In this document: in pieces, positions 1-9,026 of the stretch
Numbering within the stretch: position 1 is the stretch's first letter
How the letters are laid out: each line of letters opens with the position of its first letter
Assembly: GCA_945877595.1 (NCBI GenBank)
Contig: CAMDVN010000013.1
Coordinates: 1-49,713 of the forward strand
From: Cyanobium sp. NIES-981
GTDB taxonomy: Bacteria; Cyanobacteriota; Cyanobacteriia; PCC-6307; Cyanobiaceae
DNA: 49,713 nt
Direction: 5' to 3'
The notes under the pieces: model-generated
Database searches by the model: none
Told to the model about the DNA's origin: nothing
The model's input: the letters and a program-made list of their open reading frames with translations, nothing else
Translations under genes and position numbers: made by a program

Positions 1-1
1 C

Positions 2-628
2 TCAGCGTTTGACGGCGACCACCGCCTGCTGTTCTGGTGGCGATGAGAGTGCAATTTGGAAGGCCTGAACGCCGAAGCTGGTTCCAATTAGTGAACCTAT
101 TACGAGGGCGTAGTAAAAACTTGTTTTCAGTTTTTCGGAGCTCAGGATCAGGCTGATGGCACCAAAGACCAGGGCGATCTGTAGCCAAAGTGTGGCTAGG
201 TCGAACTTGTCACCCGCTAGCCCAAGTGTCTCCAGCTTCCGTTCCCATGGCTTGGTGCCAATGATTTTCCCCTTGGCGCCATCCACATCCAGCACCTGTT
301 GGCTGGGGCCAACGGCTGCTGAGCCCAGAAGAATCTCGCGCTTTTCCAGGTCGTATCGTTTTGCCGATTGCTCGGCGCGGGCGAGTTGTTGTGCCAGGGC
401 TGACTGTCCCTTTGCTGTTACCGCGCCGGCATCGATCAGGCCCTGCAACAGCTGCACTTCCTGCTCGATGATCGATTGTTTGATGCTCTTGCTCTGGTAC
501 CACTGATAAAGGTTGGCTTTTTCGTTGGTGCCGATGATCTCGTCGTCGCCGAATTTGCCGCCGCCTAGGTCGACCACGGCAAGGATCGCTGCAAACAGCG
601 CCAGGGTGAGGCCGATTTTGCGTTCCAT
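2..628 (-). CDS. DUF4337-like membrane protein
   Basis: A 208-residue protein with an N-terminal hydrophobic segment (about residues 5-20) and two C-terminal ones (about 145-162 and 170-190), so it is probably an integral membrane protein with a soluble, partly helical middle. The segment around residues 36-50 (NEKANLYQWYQSKSIKQS) resembles the 'Ekan.WayYQaKSik' region that I associate with the DUF4337 family; this assignment is from memory and moderate. The stop codon is at positions 2-4, so the gene is complete although it touches the window edge. The ATG at 628 is the only good start. Function is unknown and nothing in the neighbourhood suggests one. Confidence 0.7.
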   Translation of the reverse strand: MERKIGLTLALFAAILAVVDLGGGKFGDDEIIGTNEKANLYQWYQSKSIKQSIIEQEVQLLQGLIDAGAVTAKGQSALAQQLARAEQSAKRYDLEKREILLGSAAVGPSQQVLDVDGAKGKIIGTKPWERKLETLGLAGDKFDLATLWLQIALVFGAISLILSSEKLKTSFYYALVIGSLIGTSFGVQAFQIALSSPPEQQAVVAVKR

Positions 629-740
629 GGGGTTTGATTTGGTGTTGGCGTCAGTCTGGTCTATGTGAAGACTGTCTGTTAGGGAACATCTGGATAACCC
701 GATGGAATAAGGCCAGGTTCAAGGTTGAAACTGGCAACGG

Positions 741-866
741 ATGCTCGTTGCCCTTCCGTTGGGTTGCATGGATGACGAGCAGATCTACGCCAAGAAGAAA
801 GTTCGTCGGCAGAACGTCCTCGAGGCCATCGAAACTGCGGTTTGGAGTTGCCCGTTCTGGGTCTGA
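741..866 (+). CDS. possible small ORF, 41 or 32 residues
   Basis: In the gap between the DUF4337-like gene and the GIDE-domain gene a short frame runs from ATG 741 (or the in-frame ATG 768) to TGA 864. From 768 it encodes a 32-residue peptide beginning MDDEQIYAKKKVRRQ and ending WSCPFWV: a charged, probably helical stretch followed by an aromatic tail with one Cys. Most codons end in G or C, as in the real genes here, and the composition is protein-like rather than the Arg/Pro/Ala-rich kind usual for spurious frames in this DNA. I do not recognise it. It could equally be the remnant of a decayed gene or chance. No clear ribosome-binding site is visible. Confidence 0.25.
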   Translation: MLVALPLGCMDDEQIYAKKKVRRQNVLEAIETAVWSCPFWV

Positions 867-913
867 GGTTGGGGCTGGGTCTCTCGGTTTTGAAAGCGTT
901 GCGCTGCCCCGGA

Positions 914-1675
914 TCAAAGGCTGGCCAGCAGCAGGGCAATCGCCAGGCTGATCAGCACCCAGGTGCTCACCATCCAGACCCGCCGCCAGCGGCGGATGGC
1001 ACGGCTGAAGTCGTCCTCGTTGCCGCGTCGCACCACGAACAGGCCTGCATTGGCTGGCGCCTGCAGCTGCAGCTTGCCGGTGCTGTCGTTGCATTCCGCG
1101 ACGACAAACACCATGCCGTTGGGGCGGAGAATTGATTCCTCGCGCCGGATCCCGAGTGGACGGGTGTTGAAGGTGGCAGCCCCATGGGGTGGCTCCACCT
1201 CGCTGAACACCTTGTCGAGGTCCAGCTCAGCCGCCGTGGGGTCGAGGGTGAGTGTCTGACTTCCATGCCGCAGCTCAAAGCTGCAGCGGCGCTCCAGGGT
1301 CTCGAGGGTTTCTTCGCGGCGTTCCCACGACACCTCCTTGCGCGTCCTGCCTTCGCTGTCGGTGCTGGTGCGTTCCTCCCGCACCTCCATCAGCGACGTG
1401 GTGGTGTTGCTGTGGGCCACGCAGGGTTCACCACTCCACGGGGCGGTGAGCGGTTGGGCGCAAACGATCTCGCCTGAGAGCTTCACCCGTTCGCTAAAGG
1501 ATCCTGCCCCCATCTGTTCGACCACCGTGGCCTGCAGATCAAGCAGTTCGGCCACGCTGGTGCTGCGGGCATCCAATAAATGGGCCAACTTGCGCGCCTG
1601 GTGTCGGCGCGCCAGTCCGGTGGCGACGGCGGCGGCGCCCAGCAGCGCCGTGATCACCAGCAGGGAGGTGTCCAT
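914..1675 (-). CDS. GIDE-domain membrane protein
   Basis: A 253-residue protein with a hydrophobic segment at each end (about 4-22 and 232-251). The middle contains a pattern typical of the GIDE domain known from the mitochondrial ubiquitin ligase MUL1/MULAN: a short beta-rich opening with AQPLTAPWSGEPCVAHS (about residues 74-90), followed by a charged strand region (VREERT...) and a late 'GxRREESILRPN' segment. No RING finger follows, so it is not a ubiquitin ligase; bacterial members of this family have no established role that I know. It starts 2 bp after the chlM stop on the same strand, so it is very likely co-transcribed with nagA and chlM. The membrane topology (two anchors around a soluble domain) matches the MUL1 arrangement. 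Confidence 0.75.
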   Translation of the reverse strand: MDTSLLVITALLGAAAVATGLARRHQARKLAHLLDARSTSVAELLDLQATVVEQMGAGSFSERVKLSGEIVCAQPLTAPWSGEPCVAHSNTTTSLMEVREERTSTDSEGRTRKEVSWERREETLETLERRCSFELRHGSQTLTLDPTAAELDLDKVFSEVEPPHGAATFNTRPLGIRREESILRPNGMVFVVAECNDSTGKLQLQAPANAGLFVVRRGNEDDFSRAIRRWRRVWMVSTWVLISLAIALLLASL

Positions 1676-1677
1676 GC

Positions 1678-2400
1678 TCAGCCCCGCTCAAAGGCGATCA
1701 GCCGTGAGAAGTAAAAGGGTGCCTTGTTGAGGCTGCGGCGAACGGGTTTGAAGCCGGCCTCGGCGGCGGCCGCCACGATGCCGTCTTCACGCAGGGTGTA
1801 GGCCCGGGTCGTCTTGCTGGGGCCGGGAAACAGCTGGCCGATGCTCTTGAGCGCCGCCAGCAGCGGTGTGTAGGGGGCAAAGCTCACGAGTAGATGCTGC
1901 TCAGCCATCGAGGCCAGGTGCCGCACCATGTCTTCGGCGGGCTGCTGGGGGTAGTGGATGAACACATCCAGGCAGATCACCGTGTCGTAAGTGCCCTGCA
2001 GGCTCTCCAGATCCGAGGCACTGAACTGGAGTTGCTCCGATGGGATCCCGGCGGCCTCGGCGCGGCGGGCGGCTTCAGCCGCCATCGCCTCCGAGAGGTC
2101 GCTGGCGGCAATGGTGCTGGCGCCCAGCTGGGCCAGCGGCAGGCTCAAGCTGCCCACGCCGCAGCCGGCGTCGCAGAAGCTGCGCCCGCCCAGATTGCCC
2201 TGCTCTTGGAGCCAGGCCAGCACGTTATCAACAGTTTTTTGGTGACCGATGCGAATGTTGCGCTGCACCCGGTTCACCTCGGTGCTGTCGCTGTAGATCC
2301 GGTTCCAGCGCTCGAAGCCCGTGGTCTCGAAGTAACCCTTGACCTCTGTTTTCTCGGCCGCCTTGTTAAGGGCTTTGTCGAGCTGGTCAGGGGAGGTCAT
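1678..2400 (-). CDS. chlM: Mg-protoporphyrin IX O-methyltransferase
   Basis: Transfers a methyl group from S-adenosylmethionine to the C13 propionate of Mg-protoporphyrin IX, the step of chlorophyll synthesis after Mg chelation; in cyanobacteria the enzyme is associated with membranes and works next to Mg-chelatase and the cyclase. The 240-residue product has the class I SAM-binding motif FCDAGCGVGSLSLP at about residues 75-88 and the acidic strand end ASDLSE about 20 residues later. The family signature 'YFETTGFERWNRIYSD' is at residues 23-38. I chose the ATG at 2400, which gives the usual family length; the frame continues upstream but only into nagA. The start overlaps the nagA stop by 14 bp, indicating translational coupling, and the GIDE-domain gene follows after 2 bp. 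Confidence 0.95.
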   Translation of the reverse strand: MTSPDQLDKALNKAAEKTEVKGYFETTGFERWNRIYSDSTEVNRVQRNIRIGHQKTVDNVLAWLQEQGNLGGRSFCDAGCGVGSLSLPLAQLGASTIAASDLSEAMAAEAARRAEAAGIPSEQLQFSASDLESLQGTYDTVICLDVFIHYPQQPAEDMVRHLASMAEQHLLVSFAPYTPLLAALKSIGQLFPGPSKTTRAYTLREDGIVAAAAEAGFKPVRRSLNKAPFYFSRLIAFERG

Positions 2401-3673
2401 CGGCAGCGTGCTGCGACGTCGCAGTCTGAGTTTCGGGAAGGATAGGGGCTGCCCAGGGAGACCCTGGCCCAGGTGGCCCAGGTTCACGCGCTGAGCGCCA
2501 GCTCAGCCCCTCGGCTCCCTGCTGCCAGCGCAGCGCAGCGTCCAGGGGCCGGCCCAGCAGCAGTTGCTCCACGGGGCGGCGATCGCCCAGCGCCCGCCGC
2601 GGCAGCACGGTGGCTGAGGCGATGGCCCGGCCTGGCTCGCCGCCCCAGCCCGCCAGGCGGCGCACCCCCTCGAGCAGGGGCAGGGTGACGCCGGCCAGGG
2701 TGCCGTCGGCCAGGCGGCAACTGCCGTCGGCCACGATCAACAGACGCTCATCCCAGCGGTGCTGGCCCTCGCCCAGGCCGTAGGGGGCCAGGGCATCGCT
2801 CACCAGCACCACCTGCTCGGGGGCGAGGCGCTGCAGTAGCACCGCCATCGAGGGGGCCACGTGCACACCGTCGGCGATCAGGCCCAGGGCCACATCTGGG
2901 CGCAGCAGGGCAGCGGCCACCGGGCCGGGGTCGCGGTGGTGCAGGCCTGGCATGGCATTGAACGTGTGGGTGAGCATCGACACGCCCGCCGCAAAGGCGA
3001 CGGCGGCCTGGGATTCGCTGGCAGCGCTGTGGCCCAGGCTCACCACCACGCCCAGGCGGCGCAGCTCGGCGATCACATCGGCAGCCCCCGCGAGCTCGGG
3101 GGCCAGGGTCACCAGGGCGATAGCAGGCTCAAAGCCACCGATGCGGGCTTTGAGGGCCGCCAGGCTGGGGGCGGCCAAATGCTGCTCAGGGTGGGCGCCG
3201 CGCCGTGCCGGGGCCAGAAAGGGGCCCTCGAGGTGGGCCCCCAGCAGCTGGCAGCGCCCGGGGCGGTGCTGGCTGCGGGCACGGCCCAGCACCGCCAGGG
3301 CTTCGCGGAGGGGCTCCAGCCCACAGGTCACCAGGGTGGGGCAGATCGCCTCCACCCCATCGCGCCAGAGCAGCTCCAGCAGGTCCAGCAGTTTGGGGAG
3401 GTCGGCGGCGGTGAGCTCGGGAAAGGCCAGGCCCAGGCCGCCGTTGATCTGCAGATCAACGCCCATGGGGCTGAGCCAGTCGCCGCGCCAGTCGTCGCCA
3501 GCGGCGGCGGCTGCCGCGCCAATCGGCTCCACGGCACCGATCACCTCGCCACTCCCAGCAGCGGCGTCACCCTGGGGCTGCTCGACGCGCTTCAGGCCGA
3601 TGCGCCAGCGCTGCGCCTCGTTGTGGCGGTAGCGGCTGGCCTGGGGTAAACGAACATTGGTGAGCCAGCGCAT
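2387..3673 (-). CDS. nagA: N-acetylglucosamine-6-phosphate deacetylase
   Basis: Amidohydrolase-family enzyme that removes acetate from GlcNAc-6-phosphate, feeding amino-sugar and peptidoglycan recycling. The 428-residue product has the NagA motifs in order: GVDLQINGG (71-79), HLEGPFL with metal ligand E149, LGHS with H215, HTFNAM with H236, and VSDA with the catalytic D293; these match the E. coli pattern Glu/His/His/Asp. Residues 31-63 are an unusual Ala/Gly-rich stretch where the N-terminal beta-sandwich domain normally lies. I chose ATG 3673, which leaves 40 bp to the divergent purE start; the open frame further upstream is antisense to purE and not real. Its co-transcription with chlM looks incidental rather than pathway-related. 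Confidence 0.92.
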   Translation of the reverse strand: MRWLTNVRLPQASRYRHNEAQRWRIGLKRVEQPQGDAAAGSGEVIGAVEPIGAAAAAAGDDWRGDWLSPMGVDLQINGGLGLAFPELTAADLPKLLDLLELLWRDGVEAICPTLVTCGLEPLREALAVLGRARSQHRPGRCQLLGAHLEGPFLAPARRGAHPEQHLAAPSLAALKARIGGFEPAIALVTLAPELAGAADVIAELRRLGVVVSLGHSAASESQAAVAFAAGVSMLTHTFNAMPGLHHRDPGPVAAALLRPDVALGLIADGVHVAPSMAVLLQRLAPEQVVLVSDALAPYGLGEGQHRWDERLLIVADGSCRLADGTLAGVTLPLLEGVRRLAGWGGEPGRAIASATVLPRRALGDRRPVEQLLLGRPLDAALRWQQGAEGLSWRSAREPGPPGPGSPWAAPILPETQTATSQHAADDLP

Positions 3674-3713
3674 CGCAGCGGGGGTGCTGGCCGCCCGGCC
3701 AGAACAGGTGACA

Positions 3714-4295
3714 ATGCCAGTCTCGCCGTGTCGTTGCCCGTTGGACGCCCCTTCTGCTGAGCCGGGTTTTGCCGCCGATCTCCCCCGGGTGGCGGTGGTG
3801 ATGGGCAGCGACTCGGATCTGCCCACCATGCAGCCCGCCGTGGCGATGCTGGAGCGCTTCGGGATCGCCACCGAAGTGCGCGTGCTCTCAGCCCACCGCA
3901 CACCGCTGGAGATGGTCGCGTTTGCCGAGCAGGCCAGCGGCCGGGGTCTCAAGGTGATCATTGCCGGCGCCGGCGGTGCCGCCCACCTGCCCGGGATGGT
4001 GGCCTCGCTCACCACCCTGCCGGTGATCGGTGTGCCGGTGCAGAGCCGGGCCCTTTCAGGGGTTGATTCGCTGCACAGCATTGTGCAGATGCCGGCTGGT
4101 ATTCCGGTGGCCACCGTGGCGATCGGCAACGGCGCCAATGCCGGCCTGCTGGCGGCTCAGATCTTGGCCACGGCCAACCCCGCCCTGGCGCTGCAGGTGG
4201 CGGCCTATCGCCAGCAGCTCCATGACCAGGTGGTGGCCAAGGATGCCCGCCTGGTGGAGCTCGGCGCAGCGGCCTACCTGGCGCAGATGGGCTGA
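3714..4295 (+). CDS. purE: 5-(carboxyamino)imidazole ribonucleotide mutase
   Basis: Class I PurE moves the carboxyl group of N5-CAIR to C4 to give CAIR in purine synthesis; it acts as an octamer in the cytosol. The 193-residue product carries the substrate-binding loops of the family: [12 protein letters not shown] near the start of the domain, SAHRTP, and [12 protein letters not shown]. There is an N-terminal extension of about 24 residues before the domain. An earlier in-frame GTG/ATG region would run into the divergent nagA start, so ATG 3714 is the better choice. The stop overlaps the start of the following permease gene (TGATG), so the two are probably translated together. Confidence 0.96.
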   Translation: MPVSPCRCPLDAPSAEPGFAADLPRVAVVMGSDSDLPTMQPAVAMLERFGIATEVRVLSAHRTPLEMVAFAEQASGRGLKVIIAGAGGAAHLPGMVASLTTLPVIGVPVQSRALSGVDSLHSIVQMPAGIPVATVAIGNGANAGLLAAQILATANPALALQVAAYRQQLHDQVVAKDARLVELGAAAYLAQMG

Positions 4296-5374
4296 TGCTT
4301 GAGCGTTTGGTGCTGCCCCCCTGGCTCAAGGCCGGGCTGGTCCTGCCCCTGCTGGTGCTCAATCTCTGGGTGCTGCGCCAGTTGCTGTTGCCCTTGGCGC
4401 CGTTTCCGGCCCTGTTTGTGGCCGCGGCCCTGATCGCCTTTCTGCTCGATCTGCCCAGCCGTTGGCTGGTGGGCCGTGGTCTGCCCCGGCCCCTGGCGGT
4501 GCTGGGCGTGGTGGGCCTGAGCCTGGGGGGGCTGGCCCTGGCGGCGCTGTGGCTGGTGCCGCGGCTGATCGAACAGCTCGGTGAATTGGTGACGGCCCTG
4601 CCGGGATGGTTGGCCGAAGGCGAAGTGCTGCTCGGTCAAGCGCAGGCCCTGGCGGCGGCGCGCGGCCTGCCCAGTGATTTCGGTGACCTCAGCAGTGACG
4701 TGCTGTCCCGCGCCAGCCAGCTGGCCAGTCAGTTCAGCCAGCAGTTGCTCGGCCTGCTGGGGGCCACGCTCGGACTCACGGTCAACAGCTTGATCGTGGT
4801 GGTGCTGGCGGTTTTTCTGCTGCTGGGGGGCGAACCGATCAGCCGGGGGTTGCTGCAGTGGCTGCCCCCCGGGGTGCGCACCCTGGTGGGCGCCACGCTC
4901 AATCGCACCTTTCGGGGCTACTTTGCCGCCCAGGTTTTGCTGGCCTTGATCCTCAGCCTGGCCCAGATCATGGTCTTCACCCTGCTGGGCATTCCCTATG
5001 GGGTGCTCTTTGCCGTGGCGATCGGCTTCACCACCCTGGTTCCCTATGCCAGCGCCCTCACCATCGTGTTGGTGAGTGGGTTGCTGGCCCTTGAGGATCC
5101 CCGCACCGCCTTGGAAGTGCTGGTGGCGGCGATTTCAGTGGGGCAGGTTGTGGATCAGGTGATCCAGCCCCGGCTCATGGGCACCATCGTGGGCTTGCAG
5201 CCCGCCTGGCTGCTGATCTGCTTGCCCCTGGGAGCCCGGCTGGGCAGCCTGCTGGGGCTGGGCGACCTGATTGGGCTGCTGCTGGCTGTGCCACTGGCCA
5301 GCTGCGCCAAGACCATCCTCGACGCCTGGGGCGCCCAGTTGCGCGCCCGCGAGGGGTCGGTGGCAGGGGGTTAG
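4295..5374 (+). CDS. AI-2E family transporter (PerM/YhhT type)
   Basis: A 359-residue, very hydrophobic protein with the layout of the AI-2E/PerM exporter family: hydrophobic pairs at the N-terminus (about 15-75), a soluble amphipathic section rich in Gln/Ser/Ala (about 90-155), and a C-terminal group of membrane segments with the conserved 'YFAAQVLLALIL' and 'LVPYASALTIVLVSG' regions and a QxIxPRLMG motif near 285-295 (VIQPRLMGTIVGLQP). Substrates of this family are diverse (quorum-signal export, Na+/H+ exchange have been shown for individual members), so no specific role is claimed. The ATG overlaps the purE stop. The stop overlaps that of convergent cysC (TTAG). Confidence 0.88.
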   Translation: MLERLVLPPWLKAGLVLPLLVLNLWVLRQLLLPLAPFPALFVAAALIAFLLDLPSRWLVGRGLPRPLAVLGVVGLSLGGLALAALWLVPRLIEQLGELVTALPGWLAEGEVLLGQAQALAAARGLPSDFGDLSSDVLSRASQLASQFSQQLLGLLGATLGLTVNSLIVVVLAVFLLLGGEPISRGLLQWLPPGVRTLVGATLNRTFRGYFAAQVLLALILSLAQIMVFTLLGIPYGVLFAVAIGFTTLVPYASALTIVLVSGLLALEDPRTALEVLVAAISVGQVVDQVIQPRLMGTIVGLQPAWLLICLPLGARLGSLLGLGDLIGLLLAVPLASCAKTILDAWGAQLRAREGSVAGG

Positions 5375-6024
5375 CTCGGGCCCTGGGCCGGGATCAGCTC
5401 CTTGGCCTGCAGGTGGGTGATCACGTGGGCCACGCAGTCCTCGAGGCTGCTGCTGCCGGTCTCAATCCGCAGCTCGGGTGCCTCAGGCGCTTCGTAGGGG
5501 CTGGAGATGCCGGTGAACTCCTGGATCTGGCCGGCGCGGGCCTTGGCGTAGAGCCCCTTGGTGTCGCGTTCTTCGCAGACATCGAGATCGGCGGCACAGT
5601 GGATTTCGATGAAGTCGCCGGGGTCGACCAGGGCGCGGGCTTTGTCGCGGTCGGCCTTAAAGGGCGAGACGAAGGCCGTGAGCACCACCACGCCGGCATC
5701 GAGAAACAATTTGGCCACTTCGCCGATCCGGCGGATGTTCTCCTCCCGATCGGCATCGGAGAAGCCCAGGTCATTGCAGAGGCCGTGGCGAATGTTGTCG
5801 CCATCGAGCACGTAACAGGCCAATCCCTGCTCAAACAGGGCGGAGTTAACCGCATTGGCCAGGGTGCTCTTGCCCGAACCGCTCAGGCCCGTGAACCACA
5901 GGATCGCGCTGCGGTGGCCGCGCTGCTCGGCCCGGGCGGCCCGATCCACCGAGGTGTGGTGCCAGGCGATGTTGGTGGAGGCCCCCTGGGTGGTGAGCGC
6001 GCCGTAGGTGGGAGAGGCGGTCAT
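5371..6024 (-). CDS. cysC: adenylylsulfate kinase
   Basis: Phosphorylates adenosine 5'-phosphosulfate (APS) to PAPS using ATP, the second activation step in sulfate assimilation. The 217-residue product has the P-loop GLSGSGKST at residues 46-54, the APS-binding segment DGDNIRHGLCNDLGFS and the segment AFVSPFKADRDKAR containing the acceptor-type Ser (S120). The end is long compared with bacterial CysC but without an ATP-sulfurylase domain. I chose ATG 6024 (MTASPTYG), since the upstream extension is Arg/Pro-rich and unlike the family. The gene lies downstream of the SUI1-like gene on the same strand, 134 bp away, and ends by overlapping the permease stop on the other strand. Confidence 0.95.
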   Translation of the reverse strand: MTASPTYGALTTQGASTNIAWHHTSVDRAARAEQRGHRSAILWFTGLSGSGKSTLANAVNSALFEQGLACYVLDGDNIRHGLCNDLGFSDADREENIRRIGEVAKLFLDAGVVVLTAFVSPFKADRDKARALVDPGDFIEIHCAADLDVCEERDTKGLYAKARAGQIQEFTGISSPYEAPEAPELRIETGSSSLEDCVAHVITHLQAKELIPAQGPS

Positions 6025-6158
6025 GGCGGCGGTGTTGGGGAGGGAGCGGCCAAATTCTCTCGTTTGGACGGACGCGGCTGGGGCGGCTCCTCTGGCCGTG
6101 GTGGGCCACGCGGTCAGCACCGCTCGCTGGATTCAGAGGCTGCGCATGAGGGTGCCCT

Positions 6159-6485
6159 TTAGCCCCCTGCCTGCTTGGGGCGGTAGCCGGCTTGGCTCAG
6201 CGCCTCGAGGGCGGCGGCCACTTGGTCGCCCTGCAGCTCGATCACGCCGTCTTTGAGGGTGCCGCCGGTGCCGGCGCGGGCTTTGAGCTGCTTGAGCAAA
6301 ACCTTGAGCTCGGCCTCGGAGGCCTCCAGGCCGGTGATCGCTGTGACCAGCTTGCCGCCCTTGCCCGCCTTGCTGCGTTGCACCCGCACCCGTTGATGAA
6401 CCTTGGCGGTGGGCGCCGACGCTGCCCCCGCGGGCCGCTGCAGGCTCGCCCCGCTGGTGAACTCTTGCCAGCCGCCCTTGGCCAT
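6159..6485 (-). CDS. SUI1/eIF1-like translation factor (YciH family)
   Basis: A 108-residue protein whose C-terminal two-thirds match the SUI1/eIF1 fold: [22 protein letters not shown], then a helix with [21 protein letters not shown], then EIQGDQ-type strand ([24 protein letters not shown]). Bacterial YciH proteins can influence start-codon selection and translation of leaderless or non-canonical messages, but the role in cyanobacteria is not settled. The ATG at 6485 gives the family length. It diverges from trpB with 39 bp between the two start codons, so the two promoters must overlap each other or lie partly in coding DNA. Confidence 0.9.
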   Translation of the reverse strand: MAKGGWQEFTSGASLQRPAGAASAPTAKVHQRVRVQRSKAGKGGKLVTAITGLEASEAELKVLLKQLKARAGTGGTLKDGVIELQGDQVAAALEALSQAGYRPKQAGG

Positions 6486-6524
6486 GGCCGCTTCTTACGC
6501 TGGAACGATCTTGCTCTGCCGCCG

Positions 6525-7796
6525 GTGACCAGCACCGTTCCCCCGACCCTCTCGGCACCCGGCAGCAGCGACCCTGCGGCGCTGGCCCTGGGTGCCCGTC
6601 CCAACGCCCTGGGGCGCTACGGCCAGTTCGGTGGTCAATACGTGCCCGAAACCCTGATGCCCGCCCTGGCGGAGCTGGAGAAGGCCGCTGCCGAGGCCTG
6701 GGCCGATCCCGCCTTCACCGATCGGCTCAACCATCTCCTGCGCAACTACGTGGGCAGACCCAACCCTCTCTACGAGGCGGAGCGGCTCACGGAGCACTAC
6801 CGCCGGGCTGAGGGTGGGCCGCGCATCTGGTTGAAGCGCGAAGACCTCAACCACACCGGTGCCCACAAGATCAACAACGCCCTCGGCCAGGCCCTGCTGG
6901 CCCTGCGCATGGGCAAGCAGCGGATCATTGCCGAGACGGGTGCGGGCCAGCACGGCGTGGCCACGGCCACGGTCTGCGCCCGCTTTGGGCTCGAGTGTGT
7001 GATCTACATGGGCGCGGAAGACATGCGCCGTCAGTCGCTCAATGTCTTTCGCATGCGGCTTCTCGGGGCCACGGTGCAGCCGGTGACCGCCGGCACCGCC
7101 ACCCTGAAGGACGCCACCAGCGAGGCGATCCGCGACTGGGTCACCAACGTGGAATCAACCCATTCCATCTTGGGGTCGGTGGCGGGTCCGCATCCTTACC
7201 CGATGCTGGTGCGCGATTTCCACGCCGTGATCGGTGAGGAGACCAAGCGCCAATGCCATGGGGCCTTCGGCCGCAATCCCGATGTGCTGGTGGCCTGCGT
7301 GGGCGGCGGCTCCAATGCCATGGGCCTGTTTCATCCCTTTGTGGCCGATACCGCCGTGCGGCTGATCGGTGTGGAAGCCGCTGGCGATGGTGTGGCCACT
7401 GGTCGCCATGCCGCCACCATCACCGAGGGCCGCGTGGGCGTGCTGCATGGGGCCATGAGTCTGTTGCTGCAAGACAGTGAGGGTCAGGTCCAGGAGGCCC
7501 ATTCGATCAGCGCTGGTCTGGACTATCCCGGTGTGGGCCCTGAACACAGCTACCTCAAGACGATCGGCCGGGCCGAATACGGCGCCGTGACCGACAGCGA
7601 GGCCCTCGAGGCCCTGCAGCTGCTGTGCCGCCTGGAGGGGATCATCCCGGCCCTCGAAACGGCCCATGCCTTTGCCTGGCTCGAGAAGCTCTGCCCCACC
7701 CTGCTTCCCGGCACCGAGGTGGTGCTCAACCTCTCGGGTCGCGGCGACAAAGACGTCAACACCGTGGCCGAAAAATTGGCTGAAAAGCTCCTCTAG
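6525..7796 (+). CDS. trpB: tryptophan synthase beta chain
   Basis: PLP enzyme that condenses indole and serine to tryptophan, working as an alpha2-beta2 complex with TrpA (not in this window). The 423-residue product shows [16 protein letters not shown] near the start, the PLP lysine K115 in HKINNAL, the ETGAGQHG indole/serine region, and the PLP-phosphate loop GGGSNAMG. I chose GTG 6525 (TSTVPPTLS), since no in-frame ATG lies close upstream and the conserved region begins soon after; the frame further upstream is antisense to the SUI1-like gene. The stop codon sits in the first copy of a 14-bp triplicated repeat. Confidence 0.96.
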   Translation: MTSTVPPTLSAPGSSDPAALALGARPNALGRYGQFGGQYVPETLMPALAELEKAAAEAWADPAFTDRLNHLLRNYVGRPNPLYEAERLTEHYRRAEGGPRIWLKREDLNHTGAHKINNALGQALLALRMGKQRIIAETGAGQHGVATATVCARFGLECVIYMGAEDMRRQSLNVFRMRLLGATVQPVTAGTATLKDATSEAIRDWVTNVESTHSILGSVAGPHPYPMLVRDFHAVIGEETKRQCHGAFGRNPDVLVACVGGGSNAMGLFHPFVADTAVRLIGVEAAGDGVATGRHAATITEGRVGVLHGAMSLLLQDSEGQVQEAHSISAGLDYPGVGPEHSYLKTIGRAEYGAVTDSEALEALQLLCRLEGIIPALETAHAFAWLEKLCPTLLPGTEVVLNLSGRGDKDVNTVAEKLAEKLL

Positions 7797-7829
7797 ATCA
7801 GATCCTCTAGACCAGCTCCTCTTGACCAG
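7788..7829. repeat. 14-bp tandem repeat, 3 copies, spanning the trpB stop
   Basis: Three adjoining 14-bp units, 7788-7801, 7802-7815 and 7816-7829, with consensus CTCCTCTAGACCAG and one or two differences each. The first unit contains the trpB TAG stop (7794-7796). It lies in the 47-bp gap between the convergent trpB and hrcA genes. Confidence 0.85.
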
Positions 7830-7843
7830 TTCCCTGGGAGCGC

Positions 7844-8857
7844 CTAACCGAGCAGGCGCTCCAACACCCGCGCCACCGAGCGCACGGCGGCGCGGGCCGT
7901 GGCATAGGCCATGCGCATCGGGCCGATGAGGGCCACGTGGCCCACATCGCCAGTGCCAGCCCGGTAACTGGCTTGCACCAGCCCACAGGAGTGCAGGGCT
8001 TGGAGGGGGTGTTCGGCCCCGATCCAGATGCTGGCCGGCTGGCTTTGTTCCAGTAGGGCCTGTGGCGGGCACACCAGGTGTTGGGGATTGTTTTCGACCA
8101 GCTCCACCAGGGGCCTGAGATAGGCGGTCTGGCTGAATTCTGGTTGGCCAAGAAGGCCGGCTAGCCCCACGGTGAGGGCGCCGTCACCATCGCTCGGACG
8201 GGCCAGGCGGTGGCTGTTGAGGGCTTGCTGGAGCAGGGTGCCGCTGCGCTGGAGCTGGGGTGGAAGACCACGCCAGTCGATCGTGCCGCCCCGACCTCGC
8301 TGCAGTTGCTCGGTGGCCCAGCGCTCAAGGGCGGGCAGTTCGGGGGTGGCTTGTTGGGGCAGGCGCAGGTTGAGGCTGCTGGTGTGGGCGGCCCCCTCAA
8401 CGAGAAACACCAGCAAACGCTCGCCACTGGGTACCAGCCGCAGGGCCTGCAACTGGGGCTGGCGCCGGCGGGGCCGGGTGATCAGGCTCAGCAGGCCGGT
8501 GAGATCGGCAAGGCGGCGCGAGAGATGCAGCAGCAGGTCATCGAGGGCGGCCCACTGCAGGCTCAGGCCGGCGAGCTCGCGGTCGAGCTGCAGGGCTGAG
8601 GCCCCGGGCTCAGGCAGGAGTTGGTTGACGTAGACGCGGTAGCCGGCCTGGCTGGGAATGCGCCCCGCCGAGGTGTGGGGCTGGGTGAGCAGGCCGCGTT
8701 GTTCCAGGGCCCCCATGGCCGAGCGCACCGTGGCCGGACTGGCCTCTAGGCCAAAACGACGCACCAAAATCTTGCTGCCCACCGGTTCGATCGTGTCGAC
8801 GTAGTGGCGCACCGTGGCCTGCAGCACCTGTTCTTGTCGGCGGGAGAGGCTCTCCAA
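7844..8857 (-). CDS. hrcA: heat-inducible transcription repressor HrcA
   Basis: HrcA represses chaperone genes by binding the CIRCE element and is itself kept active by GroEL. The product begins LESLSRRQEQVLQATVRHYVDTIEPVGSK, the winged-helix DNA-binding start typical of the family, followed by RRFGLEASPATVRSAMGALEQRGLLTQPHTSAGRIP with the conserved HTSAGR(I/V)P motif, then the GAF-like dimer domain and a C-terminal GxGxVGHVALIGPMRM region. I chose TTG 8857 because homologues start M-E-x-L right there; there is no ATG or GTG nearby and the frame upstream runs into the rhodanese gene. About 337 residues, normal length. No CIRCE-like inverted repeat is visible in this window. Confidence 0.9.
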   Translation of the reverse strand: MESLSRRQEQVLQATVRHYVDTIEPVGSKILVRRFGLEASPATVRSAMGALEQRGLLTQPHTSAGRIPSQAGYRVYVNQLLPEPGASALQLDRELAGLSLQWAALDDLLLHLSRRLADLTGLLSLITRPRRRQPQLQALRLVPSGERLLVFLVEGAAHTSSLNLRLPQQATPELPALERWATEQLQRGRGGTIDWRGLPPQLQRSGTLLQQALNSHRLARPSDGDGALTVGLAGLLGQPEFSQTAYLRPLVELVENNPQHLVCPPQALLEQSQPASIWIGAEHPLQALHSCGLVQASYRAGTGDVGHVALIGPMRMAYATARAAVRSVARVLERLLG

Positions 8858-9026
8858 ATGGGTGGCGGCCAGGGCACACGCAGGATCAGAAGTTGATCGT
8901 AAGGCGATGGGCCTGCGATCAGCCCGTGGCGGGCCCGTGATCAGCCCGGCCGCCGTGCCGTTTGAACCTGCGGGCTGCCCAGCAGAGGGCCAGCTGGGTA
9001 GCCGGACAGCTCCGAAGCGGGGCACC

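Noticed and set aside
2387-4138. 583-residue open frame covering nagA and more upstream
   Set aside because: The first third is antisense to purE and has no nagA-like sequence; the conserved protein begins at ATG 3673.
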